A DNA stretch of 64,000 bases, taken from the NCBI GenBank assembly GCA_018263115.1, contig JADFDC010000009.1, positions 1 through 64,000 on the forward strand. Reading direction: 5' to 3'. The notes under the pieces are model-generated. The model was not told the DNA's origin. It ran no database searches and saw only the letters and a program-made list of their open reading frames with translations. This document shows positions 45,116 through 54,168 of the stretch, piece by piece. Made by a program: the position numbers and the translations under genes. The stretch comes from Thiobacillus sp. (GTDB lineage Bacteria; Pseudomonadota; Gammaproteobacteria; Burkholderiales; Thiobacillaceae). The stretch's first letter is position 1; each line of letters begins with the position of its first letter.

Positions 45116-46065
45116 GGCAGCTTGATCTGTTTGTCGCCGCTGCCAAAGGGCCACATGCGGTTGATATCGTTGAGCAGATCATTGGCCTTGCTCACCGATT
45201 CATCGACTTCGGCGCGCAGCTTGGCAAGATCCTGGGTACCATCCTTGATATTGGCGGAAATGTCGACGGCATTCTTCAGCAGGGCGTCGACACGCTTGAG
45301 GCTGCCTTGCGCATCGACAAGCATGGCATGGACCTGGGCCAGGCTTTGCCTGCTTTGTTCAGATACGCCATCGGCCGCGAACAGCCAGCGATCGGTTTTG
45401 ACCAGCATGGCATCCACCTTGGCCGAAACCTGATTGAGGCGAGTGGTCAGGTTTTCCAGATTTTTCAGGCTGTTGGCGACAGGGCGGGCATTTTCCTCGC
45501 TACCCAGCACGCCTTCCAGTACGCCGTATTTGCCGGTCATGCGCGTGGTGATGGTTCTGGTGTTGGCCAGCGTCGAGGCCAGTTCGCCATCCTGGCGAGT
45601 GATGTGGTCGATATTGGCAAGAATGGTTTTCACGCGATCGATCAATACCGGGATTTCCTGGCTGGGGTCGCTGGTAAGGAGCAATACTGTCGAGTTATCC
45701 GGCAGTTGCGGCGAATCCAGATTGGCAGAGCTGACCTTGATTTTCGCGCCACCGACTATCGGTTTGTCCAGGGTGAAGCTGCTGTCGGTTCTGAGCCATC
45801 TGGCGCCATCTGCGTTCACTTCGGCCTGGATGACAATGCCGCCCCCGTCATTCAGTGTAACGCCTGTAACCTGTCCAATCGGCATGCCCGAGAATGTGAT
45901 CGGTACGCCTGGCGTGATGCCTTCCGCGCTGCCAGCTGCCAGGTTGAGGTGTTGCTGCTGTTCGAAGAAGCCGCGTGCATTCAACACGTAAAACAGGAAG
46001 CCAAGCGCCAGCGCCATCACCGCGATGACAAACAGACCGACCTTAAGGTGCAGATGCTTAAACAT
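45112..46065 (-). CDS. mlaD: MlaD/MCE-domain lipid transport protein
   Basis: 317 residues: one N-terminal membrane helix (about 8-28), then an MCE domain (about 38-115; GSAEGITPGVPITFSGMPIGQV is the conserved beta-barrel entry), then a long helical tail. MCE proteins form a hexameric periplasmic channel for lipids. Lies between the ATPase-like remnant (9-nt gap) and the lipoprotein gene (4-nt overlap). Confidence 0.92.
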   Translation of the reverse strand: MFKHLHLKVGLFVIAVMALALGFLFYVLNARGFFEQQQHLNLAAGSAEGITPGVPITFSGMPIGQVTGVTLNDGGGIVIQAEVNADGARWLRTDSSFTLDKPIVGGAKIKVSSANLDSPQLPDNSTVLLLTSDPSQEIPVLIDRVKTILANIDHITRQDGELASTLANTRTITTRMTGKYGVLEGVLGSEENARPVANSLKNLENLTTRLNQVSAKVDAMLVKTDRWLFAADGVSEQSRQSLAQVHAMLVDAQGSLKRVDALLKNAVDISANIKDGTQDLAKLRAEVDESVSKANDLLNDINRMWPFGSGDKQIKLP

Positions 46066-46074
46066 GCATGTTGC

Positions 46075-46509
46075 TCATGAATACAGGATTTTGTTCCATT
46101 CGAAATCAAATACTTCCCAACGTGCGGGGCCTTCGTCAATGCGTTTGGACAGTTCATGCAGAAAAGCCGGATAGGGAATATCGTACAACATGGCGCCCGG
46201 CCGTTCGATAATCAGGCGCTGGCGGTTAAGAATCAGCGCGCGGGCGATTTTTGCCACGAAGCGTTCCGCGGGTGTCATGTCCGGGTCGCGTTTGTCGCCG
46301 ATGGTGGCATACCCGAGTTTGTCCAGTAACGCCTGAGCCAGTTGCGTAGCCTCGGCTACTCCGCGGGATTTCTGGTAAAGCGGAATCAGGGCTATGTTTT
46401 CCCTGGCCGACAAATTGGCGCGCAGCGGCAAGTCAGGCGACACGCAGGCAGCCGTTTCGGCGGAAATGTCCTGGATCGCGCCGGCCAGCGCTTTGGCATC
46501 GGCAAACAT
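46075..46509 (-). CDS. Truncated, Walker-A-less ABC ATPase-like protein (MlaF remnant)
   Basis: 144 residues from ATG 46509, whose upstream base follows the mlaE stop. The readable part fits the C-terminal half of MlaF-type ABC ATPases: a Q-loop-side segment LRANLSARENIALIPLYQ, then a signature position where MTPAERF replaces LSGGE, then ARALILNRQRLIIERP at the Walker B position without the Asp-Glu pair. The first ~75 residues that should carry the P-loop are missing: only about 35 unrelated-looking residues precede. So ATP hydrolysis is not expected. It is intact as an ORF and in-frame with the operon, suggesting a regulatory or structural pseudo-ATPase rather than a fresh pseudogene. Confidence 0.7.
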   Translation of the reverse strand: MFADAKALAGAIQDISAETAACVSPDLPLRANLSARENIALIPLYQKSRGVAEATQLAQALLDKLGYATIGDKRDPDMTPAERFVAKIARALILNRQRLIIERPGAMLYDIPYPAFLHELSKRIDEGPARWEVFDFEWNKILYS

Positions 46510-46511
46510 GC

Positions 46512-47306
46512 TCAGATGTATTTCAACGCTAATGACAGCACCTCGATCAGGACCAGAGCCAGAAATACCCGCATCATGCCACGCAGGACGGATACCGGCA
46601 CCATGAATGGCTTTTTGGGCGTTTCGAGCCCCGCAGCAATCGGCAATGCCGTGACGGCCAGTCCGAAGAACCCGCATTTCACGGCCAGCCCCAGCAGCAC
46701 CTTCATGTTGAAAACCGATGCAATGGTGGTGGCAAACGGATACAGGCCGGATGCGCTCAAGCCGTAAATCGACAGGTAGGCCAGCAGCAGCGTCAGCACG
46801 CCTCCCATGATGGTCAACCCCAGTACCGAAGCAACCCCGCCGGCAATACGTGGCAGGAATTCAAAGCGCATGGGTTCCACCTTGCAATGCGCGAGCGCGT
46901 CCAGCTCGTTGTAAACCTTCATCAACGCCACTTCAGTATTGATTGCGGAACCGGAGCGCAGAGCTATCAGCAGGGCAGTCAAAAACGGCAGCAGCTCCAG
47001 TACCAGCACACGGATGATCATTTCGGTTGCCTGATCAAACAGGCCGACATTGCGCGCGGTGGACAGGGTGATGGAGATGATGACCCAGGAAATGACCACC
47101 ACGTAAATCAAATAGACATGCAGAATCTGCACGGCCGTGAAATAGATTTGCTTGATGATGGTGTCGAGTGTGGCGCGGTTCCAGGTGGCGGGCATGGCCA
47201 GTGTGGCGAATGCTTCGCCAAGGAATGACAGCACGGAATAAATGGAACTCCACCAGGCCAGAGCTTTGGCGCCCGTGCGTTCAACCAGGTTGATGATTAA
47301 ATCCAA
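46512..47306 (-). CDS. mlaE: MlaE-family permease
   Basis: 264 residues starting at TTG 47306, with GGAG 8 nt upstream; the nearby ATG stops after six codons. Five or six membrane helices; the family core LELLPFLTALLIALRSGSAINTEVALMKVYNELDAL (about residues 102-137) is clear. It is the permease of the MCE-type phospholipid transport system. First gene of the leftward operon; a divergent promoter region of about 98 nt separates it from the SH3 protein. Confidence 0.93.
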   Translation of the reverse strand: MDLIINLVERTGAKALAWWSSIYSVLSFLGEAFATLAMPATWNRATLDTIIKQIYFTAVQILHVYLIYVVVISWVIISITLSTARNVGLFDQATEMIIRVLVLELLPFLTALLIALRSGSAINTEVALMKVYNELDALAHCKVEPMRFEFLPRIAGGVASVLGLTIMGGVLTLLLAYLSIYGLSASGLYPFATTIASVFNMKVLLGLAVKCGFFGLAVTALPIAAGLETPKKPFMVPVSVLRGMMRVFLALVLIEVLSLALKYI

Positions 47307-47404
47307 AGGAACTCCATATGGGTTGGCGGGGTCTCTTTTGATTCGAGAGTTGCATTATGCCAAGTCCGGCAATAGAGTGCGCATTGCAATACTAAGGAGA
47401 CTAC

Positions 47405-47950
47405 ATGACACGCAAAATCGGTGTTTCGGCAGCGGCGGTATTGCTGATGCTGTCCGCCAGTCTGGCCCACGCGGTGCCAGGACTGGCGCTCAAGGACGAA
47501 AGTCTGTATTCCAAGCCCAGCGCCACTTCTTCGGTTGCAGGAAAAATGAGCAAGGGCATGGCGGTGGATATTGTTGCCAAGCAGGGCGGCTGGCTGCAGG
47601 TCAAAGCCGGCAAGTCGCAGGGCTGGGTCCGACTGCTAAGTGTCCGCGCAGGTGCGGGTGGTTCGGGCGGAGGACTGGACGACGTCGCGGGGGTGGCGGG
47701 TGCCGTCACGCAGAAATCCGACCCCAGCCGCGTGGTCGCCGTGGCCGGTGTCCGCGGACTCAATGAGGAAGACCTCAAGGGTGCAAAATACAGCGCCGAG
47801 GAAATTGCCCGGCTGGATGCTTATTCGGTTACCCGCGCTCAGGCAACAGCCTTCGCGGAAAAATCGGGTTTGAAAACTCAAAACGTGGCGGCATTACCCA
47901 AGCCGCAATCATCCCAGCCTTCGGGTTCCGGCTGGGGGGAGGGTTACTAA
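47405..47950 (+). CDS. Exported SH3-domain protein
   Basis: 181 residues. Signal peptide (cleavage after AHA near residue 23) then a bacterial SH3 (SH3b) domain, about 25-85: LALKDESLYSKPSATSSVAGKMSKGMAVDIVAKQGGWLQVK and GWVRLLSV. The tail from about 85 is flexible and Gly/Ser-rich, ending in GSGWGEGY. AAGGAGACTAC lies before the ATG. It ends immediately before the M48 protease start, so it may deliver or regulate that enzyme in the periplasm. Confidence 0.8.
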   Translation: MTRKIGVSAAAVLLMLSASLAHAVPGLALKDESLYSKPSATSSVAGKMSKGMAVDIVAKQGGWLQVKAGKSQGWVRLLSVRAGAGGSGGGLDDVAGVAGAVTQKSDPSRVVAVAGVRGLNEEDLKGAKYSAEEIARLDAYSVTRAQATAFAEKSGLKTQNVAALPKPQSSQPSGSGWGEGY

Positions 47951-48871
47951 ATGAAGAAACAGGCTCTTATTCTGGCAATCGCCTTGGGTGTCTATTCCAC
48001 TGCCAGCAGCGGCGGCTTTGATATTGGCAAGGTTCTGGAGGCCATGGGCCAGGCGCAGCAAAAGCCGAAATCGGACCCCACACAGCCTGCCGCGACTCAG
48101 CCTGGCACAAGCCAGCCCGCGGGGAATGCAGCCACCACCACGCAGAACCAGCCTCCGGCCATCAACCTGTTCGGCAAAACCAAGACCGAGGATGAAATTC
48201 GCATTGGCAAGCAGGTCGCTGGCGACCTGTTGGGTGCCGCGCCGCTGGTCAAGGATGAAACGCTGCAGCAGTATGTGAACAGCGTAGGCCGCTGGATCGC
48301 CTTGCAAAGCAGCCGTCCTGATCTTCCATGGAAATTTGGCGTGATCGAGTCCGAGGACATCAATGCCTTTGCCGCGCCAGGTGGATATGTTTTTCTGACC
48401 AAGGGACTCTACAAGCGGCTGAACAACGAGGCCGAACTTGCAGGCGTGCTGGCCCATGAAATTGCCCATGTCAGCAAGAAGCACCATCTCGATCTGCTGA
48501 GAAAGTCAGCGCTGATCGGCATGCTGGCGCAATCGGTGTCGAAGGAGGTCAAGGGTGATGCTGGCGTGCAGAACCTCATTGGCAATGGCGCGGAAATGCT
48601 GGCGCGCGGCTTGGACAAGGAAGCCGAGTTTGAAGCTGACCGGATTGGTGTGGTCTACGCCGCCAAGTCGGGTTATGACGCCTGGGGGTTGCCGACAGTG
48701 CTGCAGGAGATGGCCACGCTCAATGCCAATGACAATCGTCTCGCGCTGTTATACAAGACCCATCCCTCTGCAGCCGACAGGCTGGCTCGTCTGGGCGAGG
48801 CTGTGGGAGACCGCTTTGACAGTCTGGCGGCCGGCAAGGAATTCGCCGACCGGTTCTATCGCATCAGGTGA
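47951..48871 (+). CDS. M48 family periplasmic metalloprotease
   Basis: 306 residues. Signal peptide (about 1-20), then a Gln/Pro/Ala-rich linker (about 35-75), then the peptidase domain with zinc motif LAHEIAHVSKKHH (about 168-180) and the third-ligand region EFEADRIGVVYAAKSGYD. This is the BepA/LoiP-like arrangement of outer-membrane quality-control proteases. The ATG directly follows the SH3 gene's stop codon. Confidence 0.92.
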   Translation: MKKQALILAIALGVYSTASSGGFDIGKVLEAMGQAQQKPKSDPTQPAATQPGTSQPAGNAATTTQNQPPAINLFGKTKTEDEIRIGKQVAGDLLGAAPLVKDETLQQYVNSVGRWIALQSSRPDLPWKFGVIESEDINAFAAPGGYVFLTKGLYKRLNNEAELAGVLAHEIAHVSKKHHLDLLRKSALIGMLAQSVSKEVKGDAGVQNLIGNGAEMLARGLDKEAEFEADRIGVVYAAKSGYDAWGLPTVLQEMATLNANDNRLALLYKTHPSAADRLARLGEAVGDRFDSLAAGKEFADRFYRIR

Positions 48872-51087
48872 GGTTACAGCCCCGTCAACGGGTCATACCG
48901 TGGTTTCTGGCCGCGGTATTGCTCGTTTTGCTGACGCTCCATAACACGGGACAGGTCAGGCTGCTCTTCATCGACCGGCTGGATGCAGCCATTTATGACT
49001 TCAGCCTCAAGCGCACCGCGCCGCGCGGGCTGGATGATCGCATTACCATCCTCGATATCGACGAACCCAGTCTCAAAGCCATCGGCCGCTGGCCCTGGAG
49101 CCGCGACAAGATGGCAAACCTGGTGGACAAGCTTTACAACGACTACGGTATCGCTGCCCTGGGGTTCGATGTCATTTTCGCCGAGCCGGATATCAGTTCC
49201 GGCATCGCTACACTGGACAAACTTTCTAAAAAGGAACTTGCCGGTGATCCTGACTTTCTCGGCCGTTACGCGGAATTGAGATCATCACTTGATTACGATG
49301 GCCGCTTCGCTGACATCCTCAAGGGCAAAACACTTTCACTTGGCTATTACTTCATCACCCCCGGCTTGCCGGAAGGGGTGACGGGCGCGCTGCCAGCCCC
49401 TAATCTGCCTGAATCGGTCATGGGCGCAAGCCAGAAGGACCTGGTCGAGGCCATCGGCTATGGCGGCAATCTCGCAAGCTTTCAGGAAGCAACCGGCATC
49501 GCAGGTTATTTTTCCGTGTTACCAGATGCGGACGGCACGATCCGCAAGGTGCATTTGCTCACCCGTTATCAGGGCGGGCTATACGAATCATTCAGCTCGG
49601 CAGCTTTACGCGCCGCGATGGGCGCGGAACCGTTGAACGCAGGTGTCCAGGAGAGCGGCTTCCTTGGTCGTATGTATCGCCAACCATGGGTGGAAGTCGC
49701 CGGCATCCGGTTGAGCCTGAATGCGGACGGCAGCTCCTGGGTGCCGTATCGCGCGGGCGCGCCATTTCCCTACGTGTCGGCAAAGGAAGTTCTCTCCGGC
49801 CGTACTGACAAGGGTGTACTGGAAAATCGCGTGGTGCTGGTGGGGTCGACTGCGCCGGGCCTCGCTGATCTGCGCGTGACGCCATTTTCCGGCGCCTTCC
49901 CCGGTGTGGAGATCCATGCGCACATGATAGCCGGCATCCTGGACGGGACAACCGGCTTTACCCCTGCATGGGCAAGTGATGCGAGAGTGGCCATCACGCT
50001 GGTCACCGGCTTGATTCTGGCGCTTGCCTTGCCGGTCATTGGGCCCGTCTACGGGCTGATATTGAGTTTGCTGCTGCTGACCGGGCTGGTAACGGGCCAG
50101 TACATAGCATGGCAGAAACACTGGTCGCTACCCCTGGCGGCGCCACTGCTTGCGGTGATTGGTTTGTACCTGCTTTCCGCGGCTTATGGTTTTCTTGCTG
50201 AAACGCGCAACAAGCGTCAGATTACCAAGCTGTTCGGCCAGTATGTGCCACCGGAACTGGCCGAAGAGATGAGCCGCGACCCGGCGCACTACAGTATGGA
50301 AGGCCAGTCGCGCGAAATGACGGTGCTGTTTTCAGACATACGCGGCTTCACCGATTTTTCCGAGAAGCTGCCGCCAGCCGAGCTGGCTGACGTATTGAAC
50401 AGCTATCTGTCCACCATGACTGAAATCGTGCAGAAGAACAAAGGCACCATCGACAAGTATATCGGCGATGCTGTAATGGCGTTCTGGAACGCGCCGCTGG
50501 ATATGCCCAACCACGCCGAGGCGGCGGTGCAGACCGCGCTCGACATGCAGGCGGCGCTGCCTGCCTTGAATGAGGAATTCTCCAGGCGCAACTGGCCACA
50601 TGTGAAAATCGGCGTGGGCGTGAACAGCGGACGCATGAGCGTCGGCAACATGGGTTCGACCTTCCGCATGTCCTACACCGTGATGGGCGATGCGGTGAAT
50701 CTGGGCTCCCGGCTGGAGGGCATCACCAAGCAATATGGCGTGGGCATTCTCGCAACCGAGACCACTGTCGCGGATGACAACGTGCATACCTTCATGAAAG
50801 TCGACGTGGTCAGGGTCAAGGGCAAGGAGCAGCCCGTCGCCATTTATCAGCCTTTGGGACGAAAAGGTGAATTGAGCGAAGACGCCGTTAAAATGTCGAA
50901 ACTGTTCGAGGCTGCATTCGATTTGTATCAAAAACAGGATTGGGATGCAGCTGAAAAATTGTTGCGCGAAATGGCCGTGATTGCGCCCTGCGGGCTGTGC
51001 GAAACCTATCTCGACCGCATCGCGCATTTCCGCGAATCGCCCCCGCCCGCGGACTGGGATGGCGTATACGTTTACACAACGAAATAA
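48868..51087 (+). CDS. CHASE2-domain adenylate cyclase
   Basis: 739 residues, starting at a GTG overlapping the protease stop. An N-terminal membrane helix (about 9-28) and an extracytoplasmic CHASE2 sensor (about 30-370) are followed by two to three helices (about 375-450) and a class III cyclase domain (about 480-660). FSDIRGF and IGDAVMAFW carry the two metal-binding Asp. TIDKYIGDAV has the adenine-specifying Lys and YTVMGDAVN the matching Asp, so ATP (not GTP) is the likely substrate. It lies 2 nt before a cyclic-nucleotide phosphodiesterase-like gene. Confidence 0.93.
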   Translation: MRLQPRQRVIPWFLAAVLLVLLTLHNTGQVRLLFIDRLDAAIYDFSLKRTAPRGLDDRITILDIDEPSLKAIGRWPWSRDKMANLVDKLYNDYGIAALGFDVIFAEPDISSGIATLDKLSKKELAGDPDFLGRYAELRSSLDYDGRFADILKGKTLSLGYYFITPGLPEGVTGALPAPNLPESVMGASQKDLVEAIGYGGNLASFQEATGIAGYFSVLPDADGTIRKVHLLTRYQGGLYESFSSAALRAAMGAEPLNAGVQESGFLGRMYRQPWVEVAGIRLSLNADGSSWVPYRAGAPFPYVSAKEVLSGRTDKGVLENRVVLVGSTAPGLADLRVTPFSGAFPGVEIHAHMIAGILDGTTGFTPAWASDARVAITLVTGLILALALPVIGPVYGLILSLLLLTGLVTGQYIAWQKHWSLPLAAPLLAVIGLYLLSAAYGFLAETRNKRQITKLFGQYVPPELAEEMSRDPAHYSMEGQSREMTVLFSDIRGFTDFSEKLPPAELADVLNSYLSTMTEIVQKNKGTIDKYIGDAVMAFWNAPLDMPNHAEAAVQTALDMQAALPALNEEFSRRNWPHVKIGVGVNSGRMSVGNMGSTFRMSYTVMGDAVNLGSRLEGITKQYGVGILATETTVADDNVHTFMKVDVVRVKGKEQPVAIYQPLGRKGELSEDAVKMSKLFEAAFDLYQKQDWDAAEKLLREMAVIAPCGLCETYLDRIAHFRESPPPADWDGVYVYTTK

Positions 51088-51089
51088 AA

Positions 51090-51854
51090 ATGAAACTGAC
51101 TGTATTGGGCTGTTCCGGCGGCATCGGCAGCGGCCGGCATACCACCTGCTATTTGATTGACGATGACATCCTGGTTGATGCAGGCACCGGCATTACCCGG
51201 CTTTCGCTCGATCAACTGGCCAATATTGACCACATCTTTCTGACGCACAGCCATCTTGATCATGTGCTTGGATTGCCCTTGCTGCTGGATGCGGTGGGCG
51301 ACCGTCGTGGCATGCCAGTTAGCGTGCATGCCCTGCCCGAGACACTGGATATTTTGTCCGATCACCTGTTCAACTGGAGGCTGTGGCCGGACTTTCGCGA
51401 GATTCCGGATGTATCGAATCCCTGGGTGAAATTCAGTCCCTTGCCGCTGGGCTCCACTGTTGATCTTGGCGGGCGTGCTTTTACGACCTTGCCAGCACAC
51501 CACGTCGTACCGGCATGCGGGTACCGCATCACCGGGGAATCTGGCAGTCTGGTGTTTACCGGCGATACCACCAGCAGCGACGCGCTGATGCATGCACTCA
51601 ACGACATGAGTGACCTGCACGACCTGATCATCGAAACCTCGTTTGAAAACGAGTTGCGCGACATTGCCGTTGCTTCCCAGCACCACTGGCCGGATTCGCT
51701 GGCGCATGAACTCAAGCGGCTGAAAAGCCAGCCCGGAATCTGGATTACGCATCTAAAGCCAGGCAATGAGGACGCCATCGTGGCGGAGCTCAAACAGCGC
51801 ATTCCTGATCGTGACATACAGCCGCTGGTGCAGGATCAGATCATCGAATGGTAG
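51090..51854 (+). CDS. Metallo-beta-lactamase-fold protein, class II cyclic-nucleotide phosphodiesterase-like
   Basis: 254 residues from ATG 51090 (the track start is inside the cyclase gene). N-terminal LTVLGCSGGIG and the metal site LTHSHLDHVLGLPLLLDAV (His-x-His-x-Asp-His), then AHHVVPACGYRI and VFTGDTTSSD, are the motifs of class II 3',5'-cAMP phosphodiesterases within the MBL superfamily. Its position 2 nt after the adenylate cyclase supports cAMP as the substrate. Ends with a 7-nt overlap into the next gene. Confidence 0.82.
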   Translation: MKLTVLGCSGGIGSGRHTTCYLIDDDILVDAGTGITRLSLDQLANIDHIFLTHSHLDHVLGLPLLLDAVGDRRGMPVSVHALPETLDILSDHLFNWRLWPDFREIPDVSNPWVKFSPLPLGSTVDLGGRAFTTLPAHHVVPACGYRITGESGSLVFTGDTTSSDALMHALNDMSDLHDLIIETSFENELRDIAVASQHHWPDSLAHELKRLKSQPGIWITHLKPGNEDAIVAELKQRIPDRDIQPLVQDQIIEW

Positions 51855-52507
51855 CGAGTCAAAGTTCAGCTGAGCAGGTGCCCGATGCCCTGCTGCTCAT
51901 GACCGCGGGTTGCCCGCATTGTCCCGCCGCATTACAGGCATTGACCATGCTATTGAAAGAAGGCGTGATTGGCCGGCTGGAAATCGTCAACGTGGCCATT
52001 CATACCGAGGAAGCTGAAGCGCGCAGTGTCAAATCAGTCCCATGGATAAAGATCGGTCCATTCGAAGTGGAAAGCATATCCAGCCCTGCAAAGTTGCGCG
52101 AACTGGCGAACGGCGTAAACGACGATGCCGTGTTTGATACCTGGCTGCTGGAAACCATGAAAGCCGGACACAGGCAGAAATTCGAGTCGCTGGTCCGCCG
52201 CGAACCGCAGCGTATTCACGCCCTGGCGCGGCTGATGACCAATCCCGAAACAAGCATGGCCATTCGGCTGGGTATCGGCGCGGTGCTGGAAGAACTGCAC
52301 GGCACCGGCTTGACTGAACCACTGATTCCTGCCCTGGGCGATATGCTCAAATCGGATGACCGTCTGCTTCGGGCCGACGCCTGTCATTTCATGACGCTGA
52401 TAGGCGGCGAGCATATCCGGTCCTTCATGCAAAGCTGCCAGAATGACGCTGATCCGGAAATCCACGAAATGGCTCTGGAATGGCTGACCGACAATCAAGT
52501 CACCTGA
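51848..52507 (+). CDS. Thioredoxin-fold protein with HEAT-like repeats
   Basis: 219 residues. The N-terminal domain (about 12-85) is thioredoxin/glutaredoxin-like with redox motif CPHC in TAGCPHCPAALQAL and the cis-Pro context KSVPWIKIG. The C-terminal part (about 95-215) is helical with HEAT-like pairs. No signal peptide, so cytoplasmic. It overlaps the phosphodiesterase gene by 7 nt. Redox control of the cyclase/PDE pair is possible but unproven. Confidence 0.75.
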   Translation: MVASQSSAEQVPDALLLMTAGCPHCPAALQALTMLLKEGVIGRLEIVNVAIHTEEAEARSVKSVPWIKIGPFEVESISSPAKLRELANGVNDDAVFDTWLLETMKAGHRQKFESLVRREPQRIHALARLMTNPETSMAIRLGIGAVLEELHGTGLTEPLIPALGDMLKSDDRLLRADACHFMTLIGGEHIRSFMQSCQNDADPEIHEMALEWLTDNQVT

Positions 52508-52542
52508 CTGCTTTCCTGTTTTGGGAAGGCATCAGGAACTTT

Positions 52543-52559
52543 CTTAATGAAGGCTTAAT
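52543..52559 (+). promoter_or_regulatory. CTTAAT-N5-CTTAAT response-regulator box upstream of the RND operon
   Basis: Exact direct repeat CTTAAT GAAGG CTTAAT, the form of a PmrA/QseB-type box. Ten nt after it comes TAGACT, a possible -10, and the first gene of the efflux operon starts at 52605. The same arrangement appears at 59360. Confidence 0.7.
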
Positions 52560-52604
52560 CTGATTTTCCTAGACTTCAGGCCTGATTTCTGACGGGCTTT
52601 AATA

Positions 52605-53003
52605 GTGACCAAAGCTAAATGCATATCCCTGCTGGGTTGGATTCTGGTTCTGCTGCAATTGCTGAATCCGTTTCTGCACGCCCACGCGCAGGGGCTGGAC
52701 GGCACGTCGGGTTTGCATGTGCATGGCACGCAAGCCGGCTCCCTGGCCAGTGGTCAGGCGGACAATCCCCTGCTCATGGGGGCAGATGCCGGACATTGGG
52801 TGCTGGGGATGCCCGCAGGGCACCGCGCCGTTGAATATTCAGGCGAAGTATCTGACAGCAATGAGCTTCCACTGCCTGCATCATGGATATTGTCAGCCGC
52901 AGCCAGTCGGCACGGCAGCTTCCAACCGCTGAAGATTTCCACGCCTTGCTGGCGCCTCCTCGTTTCGTCTCCTCCTCCCGCCCTCGCGCCTCCCGCAATC
53001 TGA
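52605..53003 (+). CDS. Small His-containing exported protein of the RND operon
   Basis: 132 residues from GTG 52605. A hydrophobic signal segment (about 8-28, LLGWILVLLQLLNPFLHAHA) and scattered histidines (LHVHG, GHWVL, AGHRA, ASRHGSF) suggest a metal-binding exported protein, similar in position to CzcI-type proteins of czc operons. The C-terminus (STPCWRLLVSSPPPALAPPA) is hydrophobic and Pro-rich. I do not recognise the family with certainty. Confidence 0.6.
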   Translation: MTKAKCISLLGWILVLLQLLNPFLHAHAQGLDGTSGLHVHGTQAGSLASGQADNPLLMGADAGHWVLGMPAGHRAVEYSGEVSDSNELPLPASWILSAAASRHGSFQPLKISTPCWRLLVSSPPPALAPPAI

Positions 53004-53088
53004 GTAGTCCCTAGCCGCCGCCTGACTGCGGTGGGTTTCGCATGCCCCTTTCGGGGCGTCATACAGATTGATTGTGGAGATTCAGTGT

Positions 53089-54168
53089 ATGAAAAGACTG
53101 ACCAGTCTTGCTCTTTTGCTTTTTGCTGTGCCGACTTTGCCTGCCTACGCGGCTGAAGTCATAACGCTTTCCATTCAACAGCAACAAAACCTTGGCATCC
53201 AGACCCAGGTCTTGATCCAGCTGGGCAGCGCGCAAAGCGGCTGGCCGGCGCGGGTTGAAGTGCCCGCCAATAATCAGCGCATGGTGGCGGCGCCGGTGGC
53301 CGGGCTGGTGACGCGCCTGACGAAGAGCGCAGGTGATTCGGTACGCGCGGGCGAACTGCTGGCCAGTCTGGCCAGTACCGAACTGCTGGCGGAACAACGC
53401 GGATTAATCACGACGCAAGCGCAACTCAAGCTTGTGCGCGACAAGGCGGCGCGTGACGAGAAACTGTTTGCGGAAGGCATTATCGCCGAATCGCGCCTGC
53501 GGCAAAGCCAGGCTGAACTGGCCCAGGCGCAGGCCGAGTACGGCGCGCAGCGCGCCACCTTGCGCGCCTATGGCGTGGGCAACCAGGGCGTTGCAGCCAT
53601 GAGCGCGGGCAAATTGTCGACCAGCTTGGGCGTGGCCGCACCGATTTCCGGCGTGGTGCTGGAACATCTGATCGGCGTTGGCAGCCGCGTGGAAATCGGC
53701 GCGCCGCTGTACAAGCTGGCGAATCTGTCGCGGCTGATTCTGGAAATCCAGCTTCCCGCCAGTCAGGCCAATGTATTTTCCATTGGCCAGCCCGTCACGG
53801 TGGCCGGGTCGCAGGCCAGCGGCAAAATCACCGCGATCGGCGCGCTGGTGGGCGGCGCGCAAACCGTGACTGTACGTGCCGAGGTCCGCGATCCGCAAAA
53901 CCTGCTTCGGCCAGGACAACTGGTTGAGGCACGCACATCGGCTCAGGCCAAAGGCAGTTTCGTCAGCGTGCCCGTCCAGGCCATCGCCTGGCAAAGCGGC
54001 AAGGCCTACGTGTTTGTGGCCACACCATCCGGATTTAACGCCACGCCGGTCAGTGTGCAAGCGCAGACGCCGCAAAGCGCCATGGTAGGCGGATTGAAAG
54101 GCAATGAACGCATCGCCGTTTCCGGTCTTGCCGCGCTGAAGTCACTGTGGCAGGGCGGAGGCGAGTGA
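53089..54168 (+). CDS. RND efflux periplasmic adaptor, CzcB/CusB family
   Basis: 359 residues from ATG 53089, with GGAG 9 nt upstream. Signal peptide (cleavage near AYA, residue 21), lipoyl/hairpin region (LVTRLTKSAGDSVRAGELLASLAS and its partner AAPISGVVLEHLIGVGSRVEIGAPLYKLA), a coiled-coil hairpin (about 100-165) and a C-terminal barrel. It joins the inner-membrane pump to the outer-membrane channel. The stop overlaps the czcA start (TGATG). Confidence 0.92.
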   Translation: MKRLTSLALLLFAVPTLPAYAAEVITLSIQQQQNLGIQTQVLIQLGSAQSGWPARVEVPANNQRMVAAPVAGLVTRLTKSAGDSVRAGELLASLASTELLAEQRGLITTQAQLKLVRDKAARDEKLFAEGIIAESRLRQSQAELAQAQAEYGAQRATLRAYGVGNQGVAAMSAGKLSTSLGVAAPISGVVLEHLIGVGSRVEIGAPLYKLANLSRLILEIQLPASQANVFSIGQPVTVAGSQASGKITAIGALVGGAQTVTVRAEVRDPQNLLRPGQLVEARTSAQAKGSFVSVPVQAIAWQSGKAYVFVATPSGFNATPVSVQAQTPQSAMVGGLKGNERIAVSGLAALKSLWQGGGE

